DNA from: Euglena gracilis
Taxonomy: Eukaryota > Euglenida > Euglenophyceae > Euglenales
Assembly (NCBI GenBank): GCA_039621445.1
Contig: CP154956.1
Span: 74,810,192-74,874,191 of the forward strand
Direction: 5' to 3'
DNA: 64,000 bases
Below, piece by piece: positions 1 through 10,297 of this stretch (within the stretch, counting starts at the first letter, position 1; every line of letters starts with the position of its first letter). Position numbers and translations under genes: made by a program. Under the pieces are notes generated by a model. That model was not told the DNA's origin. It saw only the letters and a program-made list of their open reading frames with translations, and did no database searches.

Positions 1-10
1 GCAGCCCCCC

Positions 11-96
11 ATGGACCAGCTCGGGGGCCACGCTACGAGGGGCGTCCTCCCCGCGGCCCCTGCCGCCCTACAACTGATCGCCCTCAGCCTGCTGGT
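11..96 (+). CDS. Exon 1, DUF1963 gene: start and hydrophobic anchor
   Basis: The ATG at 11 opens MDQLGGHATRGVLPAAP, then a hydrophobic run (ALQLIALSLLV) like a signal anchor. I end the exon three bases before CAGTGGGACC at 100. The next exon starts five bases after a CTG at 461, and the two intron ends are partly complementary. The window begins only 10 bases upstream, so an earlier exon cannot be excluded. Confidence 0.5.
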
Positions 97-825
97 GGCC
101 AGTGGGACCGCCTCTGTGCTGTGGTACAGCCCACGGGTCAATATTTAGTATTTGAAATTTTTCAAAAAAGAATCATGGAAAATCAAATGGAAGATGGCAA
201 GGAAAAACATTGTTGTTTCAGTTGATGATTTGTCCGCCAAAATGTGCACAATTTCAAGCATGACGTAACATTTTGAACTGGTGGTTTGGTGTGGGGTGCT
301 CATCTCTCCCCCTTCGGTACACAAAAAGTAACGGGAGCACATTGCCAGTGCCAAGGGGTCCAAATCCACTTTTTTTCATTTTCAGATTTCTTTTCCAAAA
401 TCAAATCTGGCTGACAACAAAAAGCATGAAATTTCCTTTTGCCACACTCGACGGACTCCACTGATCGATGCCAGCACCGCGGCCGGCGCGGGGTACGCCG
501 CTGTGCACCACACCCTGCGGTCCGGGCCCCATGAGGCCACGTCCTCCACCTCCACCCGGCCACCCCTCACCCCCGCCGTACCGCCGCTGGCCCTCGCCGC
601 TGCCTACCCCCGCCCCGGGCCCAACCGAGCCACCGCTGCTCGGCCAGCGCTGTTCAGGCACGACGTCCTTGGGTCCGAGACCCCAACCGTGGATGGGGCT
701 GCATGACGGTCCTATGAAGGGGACGTCGGAAAAGGTTTGAAATTGTTCAGATGGCTTCTCGCCGAATGCAATCTCCAAGAATTCCTCTCTTTTCCCAGCC
801 AATGCACTGGCAATCGGATGCGCAG

Positions 826-900
<75 letters not shown>

Positions 901-3900
901 CACATACACACACACATACACACACACACACACACATACACACGCACACACACACACATGCACAGCAGTTCTCGCATGTCAATCAGCCCCGGGCCAACCC
1001 AGTCCCACATGGGCACGGCGGCATCCATGCTGGGCCTGCTCGGCGGCGGCTGTGCTGCGTACCTGTACCGCCGCCGTCGAGGTGGAGAACGGCTGGCACT
1101 AAGGGCCACAACTCCAGAGCAAGCGGTTTGCTTTCCCCCTTTGCGTACCCCCTCCCCCTTTGACCAGGTGCCCAACAGCCAGAAGATTCCAGTCCAAAGA
1201 ACACCCAGACACTCTGGGAAAAGATTTTAGCAGACTTAAATGGGAAACTACTGGAAACCCCCAGGGTTGATTTCAGCATTGAACGAACAGGGTAGGGGTT
1301 AGATTTTAAACTAAATTTTTGGCCTAACTTAATCAATTAAGCTTACCCTATAAATTGCACTCTTTCAATAACCGATAATCCACCTGTGACACCACTTTGA
1401 AAACAGCCTGGTCCTGAGCCGCAAGGATTATGTTGGAGAGTGAGACGACTGTGGGCAGTTGTCAGCCTCTCTGAGGCAAAGGTTGGCAGCTTTGCATCCA
1501 GTTGGTTTCTTGTTCATTATTGTGGTGAACCCTTCAGAGGCCAGGAAAGTATATGTTGTGGTGTTAGATTTATAATGCACCTCATCCGACCGGTTTTTGA
1601 ACATCATTCAGTTTAATCTGAAGACCGAAAAAAGTGTGTGCAATGTCGAGCATTCGCAAACTTGCATTTTTTTGTGTTGCCCCCCCACGAACCTTCGATT
1701 TTGCAATTCGCAGCATGGCTGCAGGAGGCCGGGAAGATGAGGTTGTTCCAGCCATTTAACCCACAGTGAAATGTCCAAGGCGGCGTCCCAGGCTGCCAAA
1801 AATTCAGCCCCGATGTCTGTGCAATGTCATGCCCCTCCCCTCGTGAATGGGGTCAGGGTGAGGAAATGACTCCCTTTTGCCTGCATTTTTTGAAAAAAGA
1901 AATGCATAGTTTTGATTGGTTTGTTTGGAGTTGGTCGGGCGACCCTTCCCAAGGGATGGGGGCGGAAGGGACTGACTCGCCCCCTTCAAACCGTCCGACT
2001 CTGGAAACGGCCCCCCAGGCAGGCACCTATGGCCGACCAGGGCCGACCAGGGCCGACTATGAGTTTCAGGACCCCCGTAGGTGGGGGTTCCGACCAGGGC
2101 CGACCAGGGCCGACCAGGGCCGACCAGGGCCGACTTGCATGTGGTTGGCCGACGGAAGGGGAATGGATGAAGGAATTCAGCAGCTTTCCCTCTGGACCAA
2201 GCACCTCTGATGATGCTGGGCGATGCTGGGCGATGCAGGGCGATGCTGGCCCGGCAGCATCGACCGCGGGTTACCGCAGCGGACCGCAGCCGACCGCAGC
2301 CGACCGCAGCCGACCGCAGCCGACCGCGCAACTTTTTTTTAATTGATGTCAATTTTTTCAGTGAGAATGAGGAATTAGGCTCATTTTTATCCCAGATTTT
2401 GAGATTTTTCTGGCTCATCTGGCTCATGTTGTCACTTTTCGCTGCTTTTGGTCGCTTTTGGCCATTTTAGGCTGCTTTTGTCCCCTTTTGGCCCATTTGT
2501 CACCATAATTCACCAATTTTGACCTATTTTGACCATTTTTGGCCACTTTTTGCCCACTTCTTGTAATTTTGGGCCATTTTGTCCTGCTCTTGGCCCATTT
2601 TTGACCATTTAAAGCCATTTTCGACCTTTTTTTTGTTATTTTGCCCATTTTTTGGTCTCTTTTTGGTCCAATTTGACCATTTTTGAGCATTTTGCGCCAG
2701 GTGCAGCTTCTGGATTCGCAAAAACAGTGGCCAAAACAGCTTTTCTTTGGCCTTTGCCCACTTTTGACCATTTCAACCATTTTCAGCCGACCGCAGTCAC
2801 TGATTTGGCAAGTATTGGGCTCACTTGGGTCAATATGAGCATATTTTATGGCATTTTGGCCATTTTGCGCCCTTTTGGTAATTTTGGGTCATTTTTCACA
2901 ACCTTTTTTTCTGTGACGGATACCCCCACCTATGGCCGACTATTTGCCGACCAGGGCCGACCAGGGCCGACCAGGGCCGACCAGGGCCGACCAGAGCACC
3001 AAAATGGGAAGTGACCATAGGTGCCTGCCCCCAGGGGTAGGTCGATGGATGCCTCCCGGCTGCCCCGGGCCGGACCTGCCCTCGTCACAGGGCGGTGGCG
3101 AGGTGGGCTCAATGGTCAACGCCCTGCGTCGCACGGCGTGGGTGCCGTTCGTGGAGGGCGCCGGCCCCCGCCCCGCCCTGAGTCGCTTCGGGGGCTCCCC
3201 GGCCCTCCCGCCCGGCGAGGAGTGGCCGCGGTGTGCGCTGTGTGACCGGGCGCTGACCCTCTTCTTGCAGCTCGACCTCTCCACTGCTCACGGCGTGGGG
3301 AGTGCAAGGTGGATCTGGTGGGTCTCCCCACTGCTGGAACCCCCCCCCGGAATTGATTTGTTCCAAGATGGGACTGGTTCTCGGGGAAATCCCTCTCGAT
3401 TCAAGGAACTTTGTCTCTTTGGGACCGAGCCAACATAATGTCCAAGTGTGATGTATTTTGGGTTTGAACAGTTTGTCTGTCTGTTTGTGTAGCACCCAGG
3501 AAGTTTTCATGCTCAAGAAAGTCAGGCATCAGGGTCCCCTCATGCGGGAAAATGCCCCCCATTGAGACGGACCCTCCAGTTTATACCGACTCCCCCCATT
3601 TATACCGACCCCCCCCCAGAAAAATCAGAAGAAATCCAATTATACCGACTCCCCATTTCCACCGACCCCCAAGAGGAAAAAATAAGTATCCATTCATACC
3701 GACCCCCTCTCTTGCATCTCGCCAAGGTGAAGCACACAAAGCACAAGGAGGTTGCAGTAAACACAAAAAAAGCATTCAGGCTCACCCCAGCATCCAGTGT
3801 CTGCTTTTTGGCGAAGTGTGAACGCGTTCGACGAACGGGGAAGAGGATGAATTCACGTTGCCTCTCCCCCCCCCCAGTCGAGCATCTTGACCCATTTGTA

Positions 3901-5888
3901 CTGACCCCCCATTTACACCGACCCCCCGGGATTCAAAAATTTTGAAGTGGCATGCCGACCTTTCGGTGTAAATGAGGGGAGGGGATATCACAGTATCTGT
4001 TCCTGTCCAACCTGAATCCCCACCAAGCGTCTCATTTTCGGCTCATTTTCGAGCCGAAATGAGCGTTTTTCGACCCCCCCCCCTGCGCCCTGTTTTGGGC
4101 CTGAGACCCATGGACTTTGGGTCAAACCTGGGTCAAAAAAAGTCGAAAAATCGAAAAAAGAATTGTCCGAAACGATGTTTTTTGGCCTTCCGAACCTGGA
4201 ACATCTGTTTGCGAACCGAAAATGAGTGTTTCAAGCCATAGGCTACCAGAATTTGGAGGACAGGGGTTGAGGTATCCCGCACCGTGGCCGCATCCCACCC
4301 GAGAAGCAGCCGGATATTGCAGCTGAGGGCGTCCTTCAGGTGCTCCTTTGGGAAATTGCGTGGCCGAGAGCCTCCCAGGGTCCCGCCTGGAGAATTGTCA
4401 TCGAAGGAATTTGTTCCGGTACCTTAGTAATAACCAATTTATCATGCAAACAGTTCCTCTGGGGGGTCAGACATTGTTTTATCATGTACACAAATATGCA
4501 AGTGCTCAGGGGGAACATTTTTAATTTTTTTGAAAACCCGGTAAAATGGCAATGAGAGAGAGAGAGAGAGATACACATACATACGTATCTGCACAACATG
4601 TACATCCATCCATCCATATGGCAAGGATACCCCCCGGGGTATCGAACGGGACACTTTGTTGGCCATGGTACCCTGGGGTCAGTGAAGGCGAAGGGTTAGG
4701 GTTAGAAGTGACCGCCGGCCTCGGTTCGGCCGCATTCGCAGCGCGCATCTTCTCTGGCACAGGCCGCGCAGTTTCCGAAGGCGGCAGACAGGCAGGGATG
4801 AAGAAAGAAGGCCGCTGAACGGTCGGCCCGCACAAGGGACTTAGCCCTGTCAAGGGTCTTAGCCCTGCCTTGGATGACTCTAATACGGGTAATTGTTAGG
4901 AGTGGTAATTAAGCCGCATGGCAGGCAGGAGGTTGGGGACGAAGCCAGCAAGTCCTACAGGGTACCGTGGCCAACCAAGTGTCCCCTTTGATACCCCCGG
5001 GGGGTATCAGGATGGATGGATGGTACGGATGGATGGATCGATGGATGGATCTGTCACACCCCTCGCACCAACCTCCACCCCTTTTCTTTTGCCCGGCCGC
5101 AGGTCTTCGTGTGCGCCGTCCCGGACAGCCCGTGCCTCGAGCGCTGCTGCGACCAGCGGGTCCTCCCCGCCACGGGCAGCGCGCAGCCGTACCTCGTCCG
5201 CATCCTCCCCAACCGCGACCTCACCGTGGCCGGCACCAAGAACAGCGCCACGTGGTTCGAGCCGATGAGCATCACGTATTGGCATGCCGTGGACGACTAC
5301 CCCCGCACTGTGGCGGAGCTCCTGTCGACCGGGCTGGCACTCGGTTGGCTTTGTTTGGTTTGGTACGCAAAAGAATGTGCCGGCCATAAATTAGCACCAC
5401 CACCTGGAACCCACTTCGCTTTGGGGCGAATTCCATTTGGGTCTTCCCGGGAACGAAGTGGGCCAGCCTCCACACGCAGACCGTCCCACCCTGGAGCTGC
5501 CTTCAGGATTCATGACGGGTGCGCATTTGCCTGATGTGGTTTGTGGTTTTGAGATGGAGTCAGGATACCATTTAAGGCTTTGCAACACCCCCGGGGGGTC
5601 TGGACTGGTCTTCCAAATTTGGCTTGTGGCAATCCTAGTTGACCACCCGGGGGAGTCCGCTAGCAGGGCTGGATAGTGGAGAAAAATCTTGGACTCCCAA
5701 AGCTTGTGCCCATTTTTGGCAATTTTGGGGATTTTTTTGTAACAAATCAGCCCCCAAAAAATCACATTAAGAACGTCATTCCCACCTCGGCGCACAGCGC
5801 CGGAGGAAATTTTTCGGTGGTGGGACCCCTGGACCCCCCCCTGGGAGAGGGTGGGTCTAGCTGGTCCCTTTTTTCCGGTGTCTAGCAA

Positions 5889-5938
<50 letters not shown>

Positions 5939-8900
5939 ATATATATATATATATATAACGGGCCATCCCAGGGCCCTTAAGCAAAGGCCTGGATGGGGTT
6001 GCATTTCTTGCTGAATTTTGGGAGTTAGGCCAAACGTTGGCTTAAATTTGGTTTGAGCTTAATCTGAACCCAAGACCCTAATGCCTTAACCTTCCCGGAA
6101 CCAGGCTAGAATTTAAGAGGGGGGAGGGCGACCCCATCTGGGTGCATGCCTGGGCACTCGGCCAAGGCACTCTGGCCGACAATGCCAAGAGCCCGAAAAA
6201 ACCAGTTTGGGGAGAATTTCAGGTCTGGCGAGGCACCCACCTCACGGGGTGGAGGCACTCTGAGACTCCCTTCCCTCTTCCCAGGGTGGGTCAAATTCAG
6301 CTTGCACGGAACTCTGCAAAAAATGAATTCATCGTCTTTGCCATAGCGAAGTGGACCAACCCCACGGCTTCTGGCAAAGTTTGGACCCCTGTTGAATTGC
6401 CCCACACTATCGCTTTTGCAAGGCAAGAGGTGCAGCAGCAGAGGGTTGCGGCGTGCACAGTGTTTCCATTTGCTCCAGAAACGGTGGCCGCCCTCCGCCA
6501 ATCTACCCCCAGCTGGCGACGTCCGACCGGCTGGCGGCGTGGGACACCTCCAACTGCTCCTGGGGGGAGAAGATGGGGGGCTGGCCCTTGTGGGGCGCCG
6601 CGCCGCGCTACCTGCGCTGCGAGGCGTGCGACTGCAGCCAGGCACTCACTGAACCCTGGGCCGGGTCACCGGAATTCTGATTTATGTTTGTTTTCAATTA
6701 TGTTCAATTCATTTTGACTGGTCCAGGGTTTTTTTTTAATCTTGGACTCCCGGGGGTGGAGGGTGGGTGGGTTCAGCCGAGCCCCCCCCCCCCCGGGGGG
6801 GGGGGGCCCGGCCGGACCCCTGGGGGGGGGGGGGGTCCCCCAGGGGGGATATACTTCGGCGGCAAATTTTTTTGAAAAGGTGCTATTTTTGGCATTTCCC
6901 ACGATTTTTGGCCATTTTCAGGGGGAAATGAGTGGGTCCCCAGGGACCCCCCCCCTCGGGGGGCCCGAGGGGGTGGATGGGTGGTGGGGGGGACCCCCCC
7001 GGTCTAAAAAAAAAACCTTCTGGACTAGTCCAAATGCACTAATGTTAAGCCTATTCGACCCAGGGGCTTGCGACCGAACCTGTGCGCATACCTGGACAAC
7101 GGTCGTGCACACAGTGCACCATCTGGACACCAACCGCATCTGAGTCAGCCTACCTGCCCTTAAGCATTTGCGTAACGCTGCATGTGAGCAAACGTTTTGC
7201 TATTTTTCCAACCCGACCTTCAAACCCTCCTTTTTGACTCTTTTGGCCTGCGGCAATCCTGTATTTAGTACCTGCCTCATTTGCCAATGTTAAAACCATG
7301 TTCTCAGAAGTTCAAAGCCCCGGGTTACAACTCCAAGGGTTGTGAAACACCCCCGTTGCGAGCCTCCTTTTGTACCTCTTCCTGTGGTCTCCGAATGGGG
7401 CTCCACAATCCAGGTGATCCTCAGGGGCTCCACAATCCAGGCCCTTTTTGTTGCTTTGTCAGGCGATGCACAGATCGCAATGGTTTGATGACCACAGCCA
7501 TGGCGCATATGCGCACCGGTTGCCCAAATGGCCATCGTGCTTTTGCGCTGAGTGATGTAAGCACCTGAATGTACCGGACTCCTTTTGCTGTGTTACACTG
7601 TAAGGGGTCCCTTTCCAAACGACCAGTGTTGGGCTTTAGTGCTTAAGGGCTTATTGATAATTCCCAAAGTCCCAAAAGATGGTCCTAACGGCGGGTCCCT
7701 CAGGCCCCTTGTCTTTGGAACAGGCTCAGAACACAAAGGAAAAGGCACAAAATGGAGAAGAGATGGCGGTTCCATGCACACGCCAGGGTGGCTTTCTCTT
7801 CCAGGAAAGGCTTTTTTCACCATTTTTGTTATTTTTTGCAGATTTTTGATTTTTTTGAATTTTTTGAAATCAAGGTTTTCCTACCTCCCCCCCCCCTTGT
7901 CTAAGCACCACCCTTGTCTAAGCACCCCCCTCCGGTTCTTAAACCCCCCCCTAATAGTGCTGCGGGGCCAATAGAGCTGCGGGTCCAAATAGTGCTGCAC
8001 CCCCTGCCGGATGAAGCGAGCGTCCAATAGTGCTGCACCCCCCCAAATCATAGCAATGTGAAATGCGTAGAAGCTGGTGCAGCCTACTGCAGGCACCTTT
8101 TTTAATCCGCAGAGAGGGGAAAGGGGGCAAATTCCCACCCGAGCAACTCACAAAAGTCGTCCGAAGATGAACCACACGACCTCACTAGCCTCAGAGAAGG
8201 ACATTGAGCAGGCAAAAAGGGTGCCTGTGGTGATAGGCCGGGACTAATAGTGCTGCGGGTCCAAATAGTGCTGCACCCCCCCCCCGCCGGAGGCGGCCAT
8301 CCAATAGAGCTGCGGGTGCAATACTATTTGGGGGGGGTTTACCCTTTTTTTTTAAAAGGTCATCGTCACGGGGAGGTTTATTTTGTGTGCATTTTTAAGG
8401 GAAATTTCTCAAAAATTTCGAAATTTCTGCAACTTCTGAGACCTGATTTGGTGAGGTATTGTTGATTTCTGCATCCAAATGTGTGTAAGTTCAACAGTGG
8501 ACCTCCAAAATAAGGGGAATTTTTCCTTTTCGGCGCGAAGCATCGGATTTTTTTTGCAGTCAAACTTTTACCCCTTGTCTAAGCACCACCCCCCTGGTTC
8601 TTACCCATATTTTGGCAAAATAAGCCCCCCCCCCCCCCCGGTTCTTAAACCCCCCCCATTTAAACCGACCCCCCTTCCAAACCGACCTACCCTTCCAAAC
8701 CGACCCATTGCAGAATTTCAACCAAAAAAAGAAATAAACCGACCCATGGCAAGTTGGATGACTAACATGCACAACATAATGGAAGCCGCCAACAGAAAGA
8801 GCGTCCAGGCTCATTGAATCGTTATTTTTGATGACCCAAAATTGGGATTTTACGCCCAAAATTAGGCATTTGCTTCCAAATTTTGGAGTTTGCGCCTCAA

Positions 8901-10297
8901 ACTGGGCATTTTCCTCCGAAAATTTGGAGTCGGAACCCAAAAAAATATATAATAAGGCATATACCACCTAAAATTAGAAGTTTGCACCCAAAATTAGGCA
9001 GTTTGCCACCAAAAATTGGATATTACACCCAAAAATTCAGCATCTGCCCCTAAAATTAAGAATTTACATCCCGAATTAGGCATTGCCATTCAAAGTTAGG
9101 AATTGGCCAACCAAATTAGGCATTTGCCAATTGAAATTGCCTTGCTAACATCAACCCGCTTCCGTCACGCCGTCGGCCAGCCGCGTGCTCCCCCTGAAAC
9201 CGACCCCAGGTCTAAACCGACCCCCCGTCTAAACCGACCCCCTCCAGGATTTCCGTCAACCCAAAAGTCGTAAACCGACGGGTCGGTTTAAATGGGGGGG
9301 GGTTTACCCATCTTTTCCGGTGCTTAGACAAGGGGGGGAGGTAATTCCATACAACTATTTGTAAACTTGGTGCCATTTTTATATGTTTTTGGGGCAGGTT
9401 TTTTTCATTTTCGTGATTGTTGCGCATTTTCTCTCAAATTTTGAGCATTTTTCAAAAAAAAATGCCCAAAAAATGCGCATTTTTTGCACATTTTTGTGCT
9501 TTTTGTGCTATTTTTGCGCATTTTTTTTTCGAAGCCGGGCTGGCACATTCCCCCCTCCCCTGAATTTGTGTTTCTGTTGAACAAATGCGCAAGGGACACA
9601 AAAATTCTAAATCTGAAATAGCGTAGCCATTGCGCAGATGCACAATGTTTTTTGAAATTTCAATGCCATATGACCTAGAGAAGTTTGCCATCCACCTGTC
9701 CTGCAAGAACTTCTAAATTTTTGGAGAAAAAAATTTGTCGCTTCCCACCAAGAAAGCACGCAGTTTTGCACGGGGGGAAATCAACACATGGGATAAAGGT
9801 CAACCAGAGGCACTGTGAGGTCAATTAGTCAATTGGGGGTGGGGCGAATTGGGGGGATGTGGGTATGCCCCCGGGTTTCAAAATGAATCCCTGACTGCGA
9901 CATGAACGTTATCTTCCAGTTCGACTCCGACTGCAACCTCGACCACGTCTGGGGCAAGAACGGCACCGCCTTCGTGCACCGCTGCCCAGGGCGGCCACCC
10001 CACTCGTTTCGTTTTGGGCAGGAATGAGTTTTATGACACCGTGTGCTTGAGGAACCTCGGTCAATGAGCACCCCCCCCCGCCGCCCGATGTTGATTTGTA
10101 TTTTATTGTTTTGGAGAAAAATTCATGTCTTCAACAGGGTTGCATTTCCTGCTTTATCAGAAGGCGTTTGGAATCGAAAACAGCGACTCCGTGTCCCATC
10201 AAAAAAAAAGAGGGGTTGGTTCGAGGGCGGCTCGCTCTGCCACAGTCCTCATTGCCAACGTTTTGGCTTCTCATGGGTGGACAACAGCTCCGTGTGA
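11..10297 (+). CDS. Membrane-anchored DUF1963/YwqG-like protein, eight exons (gene span)
   Basis: The exons listed below join into one frame of roughly 350 codons. The N-terminal part is Ala-rich with two hydrophobic stretches (exons 1-2 and exon 3), the second followed by a run of arginines, so a membrane anchor is likely. The rest matches the DUF1963/YwqG pattern in order: FGGSPALPPGEEWPRC with a nearby second Cys pair, LQLDLS, a Cys-rich VFVC segment, VDDYP, GEKMGGWPLW, a Cys-x-Cys pair, IFQFDSDCN, VWG and a closing Cys-x4-Cys then FGFSW near the stop. DUF1963 proteins occur widely in bacteria and eukaryotes and their biochemical role is not established. The gene has at least four nonconventional introns, the largest 3.3 kb and itself full of repeats. 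The family call is from motif memory; a profile search against DUF1963 would settle it. Exon 3 and its boundaries are the weakest part. Confidence 0.72.
469..664 (+). CDS. Exon 2, DUF1963 gene: Ala/Pro-rich linker
   Basis: A GC-rich frame of about 65 codons (ASTAAGAGYAAVHH, then Ser/Thr/Pro-rich) continues exon 1 in phase. The proposed end is a GT at 665 giving phase 0 to exon 3. A nonconventional end near CAGGCACGAC at 656 is an alternative. Confidence 0.45.
826..958. repeat. (CA)n microsatellite
   Basis: About 130 bases of nearly pure CA with a few T and G interruptions, inside the intron between exons 2 and 3. Open frames through it (poly His-Thr or Cys-Val) are artefacts. Confidence 0.95.
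1003..1100 (+). CDS. Exon 3, DUF1963 gene: transmembrane segment and Arg cluster
   Basis: After a plausible acceptor (ccaacccag) the phase-0 frame reads SHMGTAASMLGLLGGG, then CAAYL and YRRRRGGE: one short membrane segment followed by a basic stop-transfer cluster. The 3' end near 1100 is approximate, and the join to exon 4 is not resolved. Confidence 0.45.
2018..3029. mobile_element. Element A: inverted termini with GGCCGACCAG 10-mer arrays
   Basis: Ends are exact inverted repeats (GGCAGGCACCTATGG at 2018-2032; its complement at 3015-3029). A second inner inverted pair is TAGGTGGGGGT near 2078 and ACCCCCACCT near 2922. Between outer and inner motifs on both sides sit tandem copies of the 10-mer GGCCGACCAG, in the same orientation at both ends. 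The core (2340-2900) is AT-rich with many TTTTGGCCATTTT-like repeats. It lies in the intron before exon 4, and I see no transposase frame. Compare element B at 11421-13125. Confidence 0.75.
3091..3294 (+). CDS. Exon 4, DUF1963 gene: N-terminal half of the domain
   Basis: Acceptor ccctcgtcacag, then 68 in-frame codons. Key stretch: SRFGGSPALPPGEEWPRC, a Cys two residues on (ALC), then LTLFLQLDLS. This is the most recognisable DUF1963 hallmark: a Gly-Gly-x-Pro turn, Trp-Pro-x-Cys-x2-Cys, and a hydrophobic QLDL strand. The donor is placed at GGC|GTGGGG for phase 0 into exon 5. Confidence 0.72.
3555..3975. repeat. Dispersed repeat, ACCGACCCCC family, copy 1
   Basis: Clusters of TATACCGACCCCCC at the left, an internal stretch shared with 24440-24745 (caaagcacaaggagg, then aaacacaaaa and ctcaccccagcatcc), and a right end with cggtgtaaatgagggg, the complement of the left motif. 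It looks like a non-autonomous inverted-end element. Confidence 0.6.
4606..5035. repeat. Inverted repeat pair flanking about 280 bases
   Basis: Positions 4606-4675 (ATCC repeats, gataccccccggggtatc, gggacactttgttggcc) recur as the reverse complement at 4960-5035. The arms are about 70 bases with few mismatches. The enclosed part carries GGGTTAGGGTTAG. It sits directly upstream of exon 5. Confidence 0.75.
5103..5329 (+). CDS. Exon 5, DUF1963 gene: central part
   Basis: Follows a pyrimidine-rich acceptor (cccggccgcag). The frame starts VFVCAVPDSPCLERCC and continues through LVRILPNRDL, TWFEPM and YWHAVDDYPRT. Cys-rich followed by VDDYP is the order seen in DUF1963 proteins. I end it at 5329 so that, joined to 6521, the frame reads ELLS-T-SDRLAAW; here the 5' intron end lacks a clean CAG. 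Confidence 0.7.
5585..5885. repeat. Dispersed intron repeat family G, copy 1
   Basis: About 300 bases with CCCGGGGGAGTCCGC near the left, a CCCATTTTTGGCAATTTT middle, a GGCGCACAGCGCCGG hairpin, and TTTTTTCCGGTGTCTAGCAA at the right. The same order recurs at 40865-41240 and 41555-41945. Confidence 0.75.
5889..5957. repeat. (TA)n microsatellite
   Basis: About 70 bases of alternating TA with two TATG interruptions, directly after the family G copy. Confidence 0.95.
6521..6635 (+). CDS. Exon 6, DUF1963 gene: GEKMGGWPLW motif
   Basis: Frame SDRLAAWDTSNCSWGEKMGG, then WPLWGAAPRYLRCEACDC. The Gly-Glu-Lys-Met-Gly-Gly-Trp-Pro segment is a strong DUF1963 signature. The exon ends three bases before CAGGCACTCACTGAACCC. 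The 8 bases before that CAG (actgcagc) match 6 of 8 with those after the CTG closing the intron (actgcgac). Confidence 0.75.
6724..7022. mobile_element. 299-bp CAG...CTG element nested in an intron
   Basis: Begins CAGGGTTTTTTTTTAATC and ends with the complementary TAAAAAAAAAACCTTCTG. Flanked by gactggtc (6716-6723) and gactagtc (7023-7030), a 7 of 8 match. The interior has long C and G runs that would pair. Same signature as the exon-splitting introns, but inserted in non-coding DNA. Confidence 0.75.
7893..9336. mobile_element. Multi-shell nested inverted element
   Basis: Outer ends: CTTGTCTAAGCACC near 7893 and 7914 against GGTGCTTAGACAAG near 9320-9334. Second shell: iterated AATAGTGCTGC / AATAGAGCTGC words at 7947-8065 and 8246-8331. 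Third shell: ATTTAAACCGACC at 8655 against GGTCGGTTTAAAT at 9281-9293, an exact inverted repeat with flanking C and G runs. The 8820-9140 core has about twelve degenerate 'aaaattaggcatttg' repeats. No protein frame seen. Confidence 0.65.
9899..9983 (+). CDS. Exon 7, DUF1963 gene
   Basis: Frame DMNVIFQFDSDCNLDHVWG, then KNGTAFVHRC. It matches the 'LFQIDSEDN...MWGDxG' part of DUF1963 proteins. It ends three bases before CAGGGCGGCC. The 8 bases ccgctgcc recur as gctctgcc at the far end of the next intron (6 of 8). Confidence 0.75.
10239..10297 (+). CDS. Exon 8, DUF1963 gene: C-terminus and stop
   Basis: In frame after exon 7: C-HSPHCQRFGFSWVDNSSV-stop (TGA 10295-10297). The closing Cys followed by phenylalanine-rich FGFSW fits the usual end of DUF1963 proteins. 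The intron 3' end has CTC where CTG is expected. Confidence 0.65.

Larger units (their letters stand above)
6636..9898 (+). mobile_element. 3.3-kb nonconventional intron with nested elements
   Basis: The 5' end AGC-CAGGCACTCACTGAACCC and the 3' end GGGTTTCAAAATGAATCCCTG-actgc are partly complementary. Removal restores EACDC-DMNVIFQF in frame. Inside lie a C/G-run element with its own 8-bp duplication (6716-7030) and a multi-shell element (7893-9336). A window of this size normally hides a gene, but I find no coding signal in it. Confidence 0.7.

Noticed and set aside
401-1230. Long open frames made of Cys-Val or His-Thr repeats
   Set aside because: They are translations of the CA microsatellite and carry no coding bias outside it.
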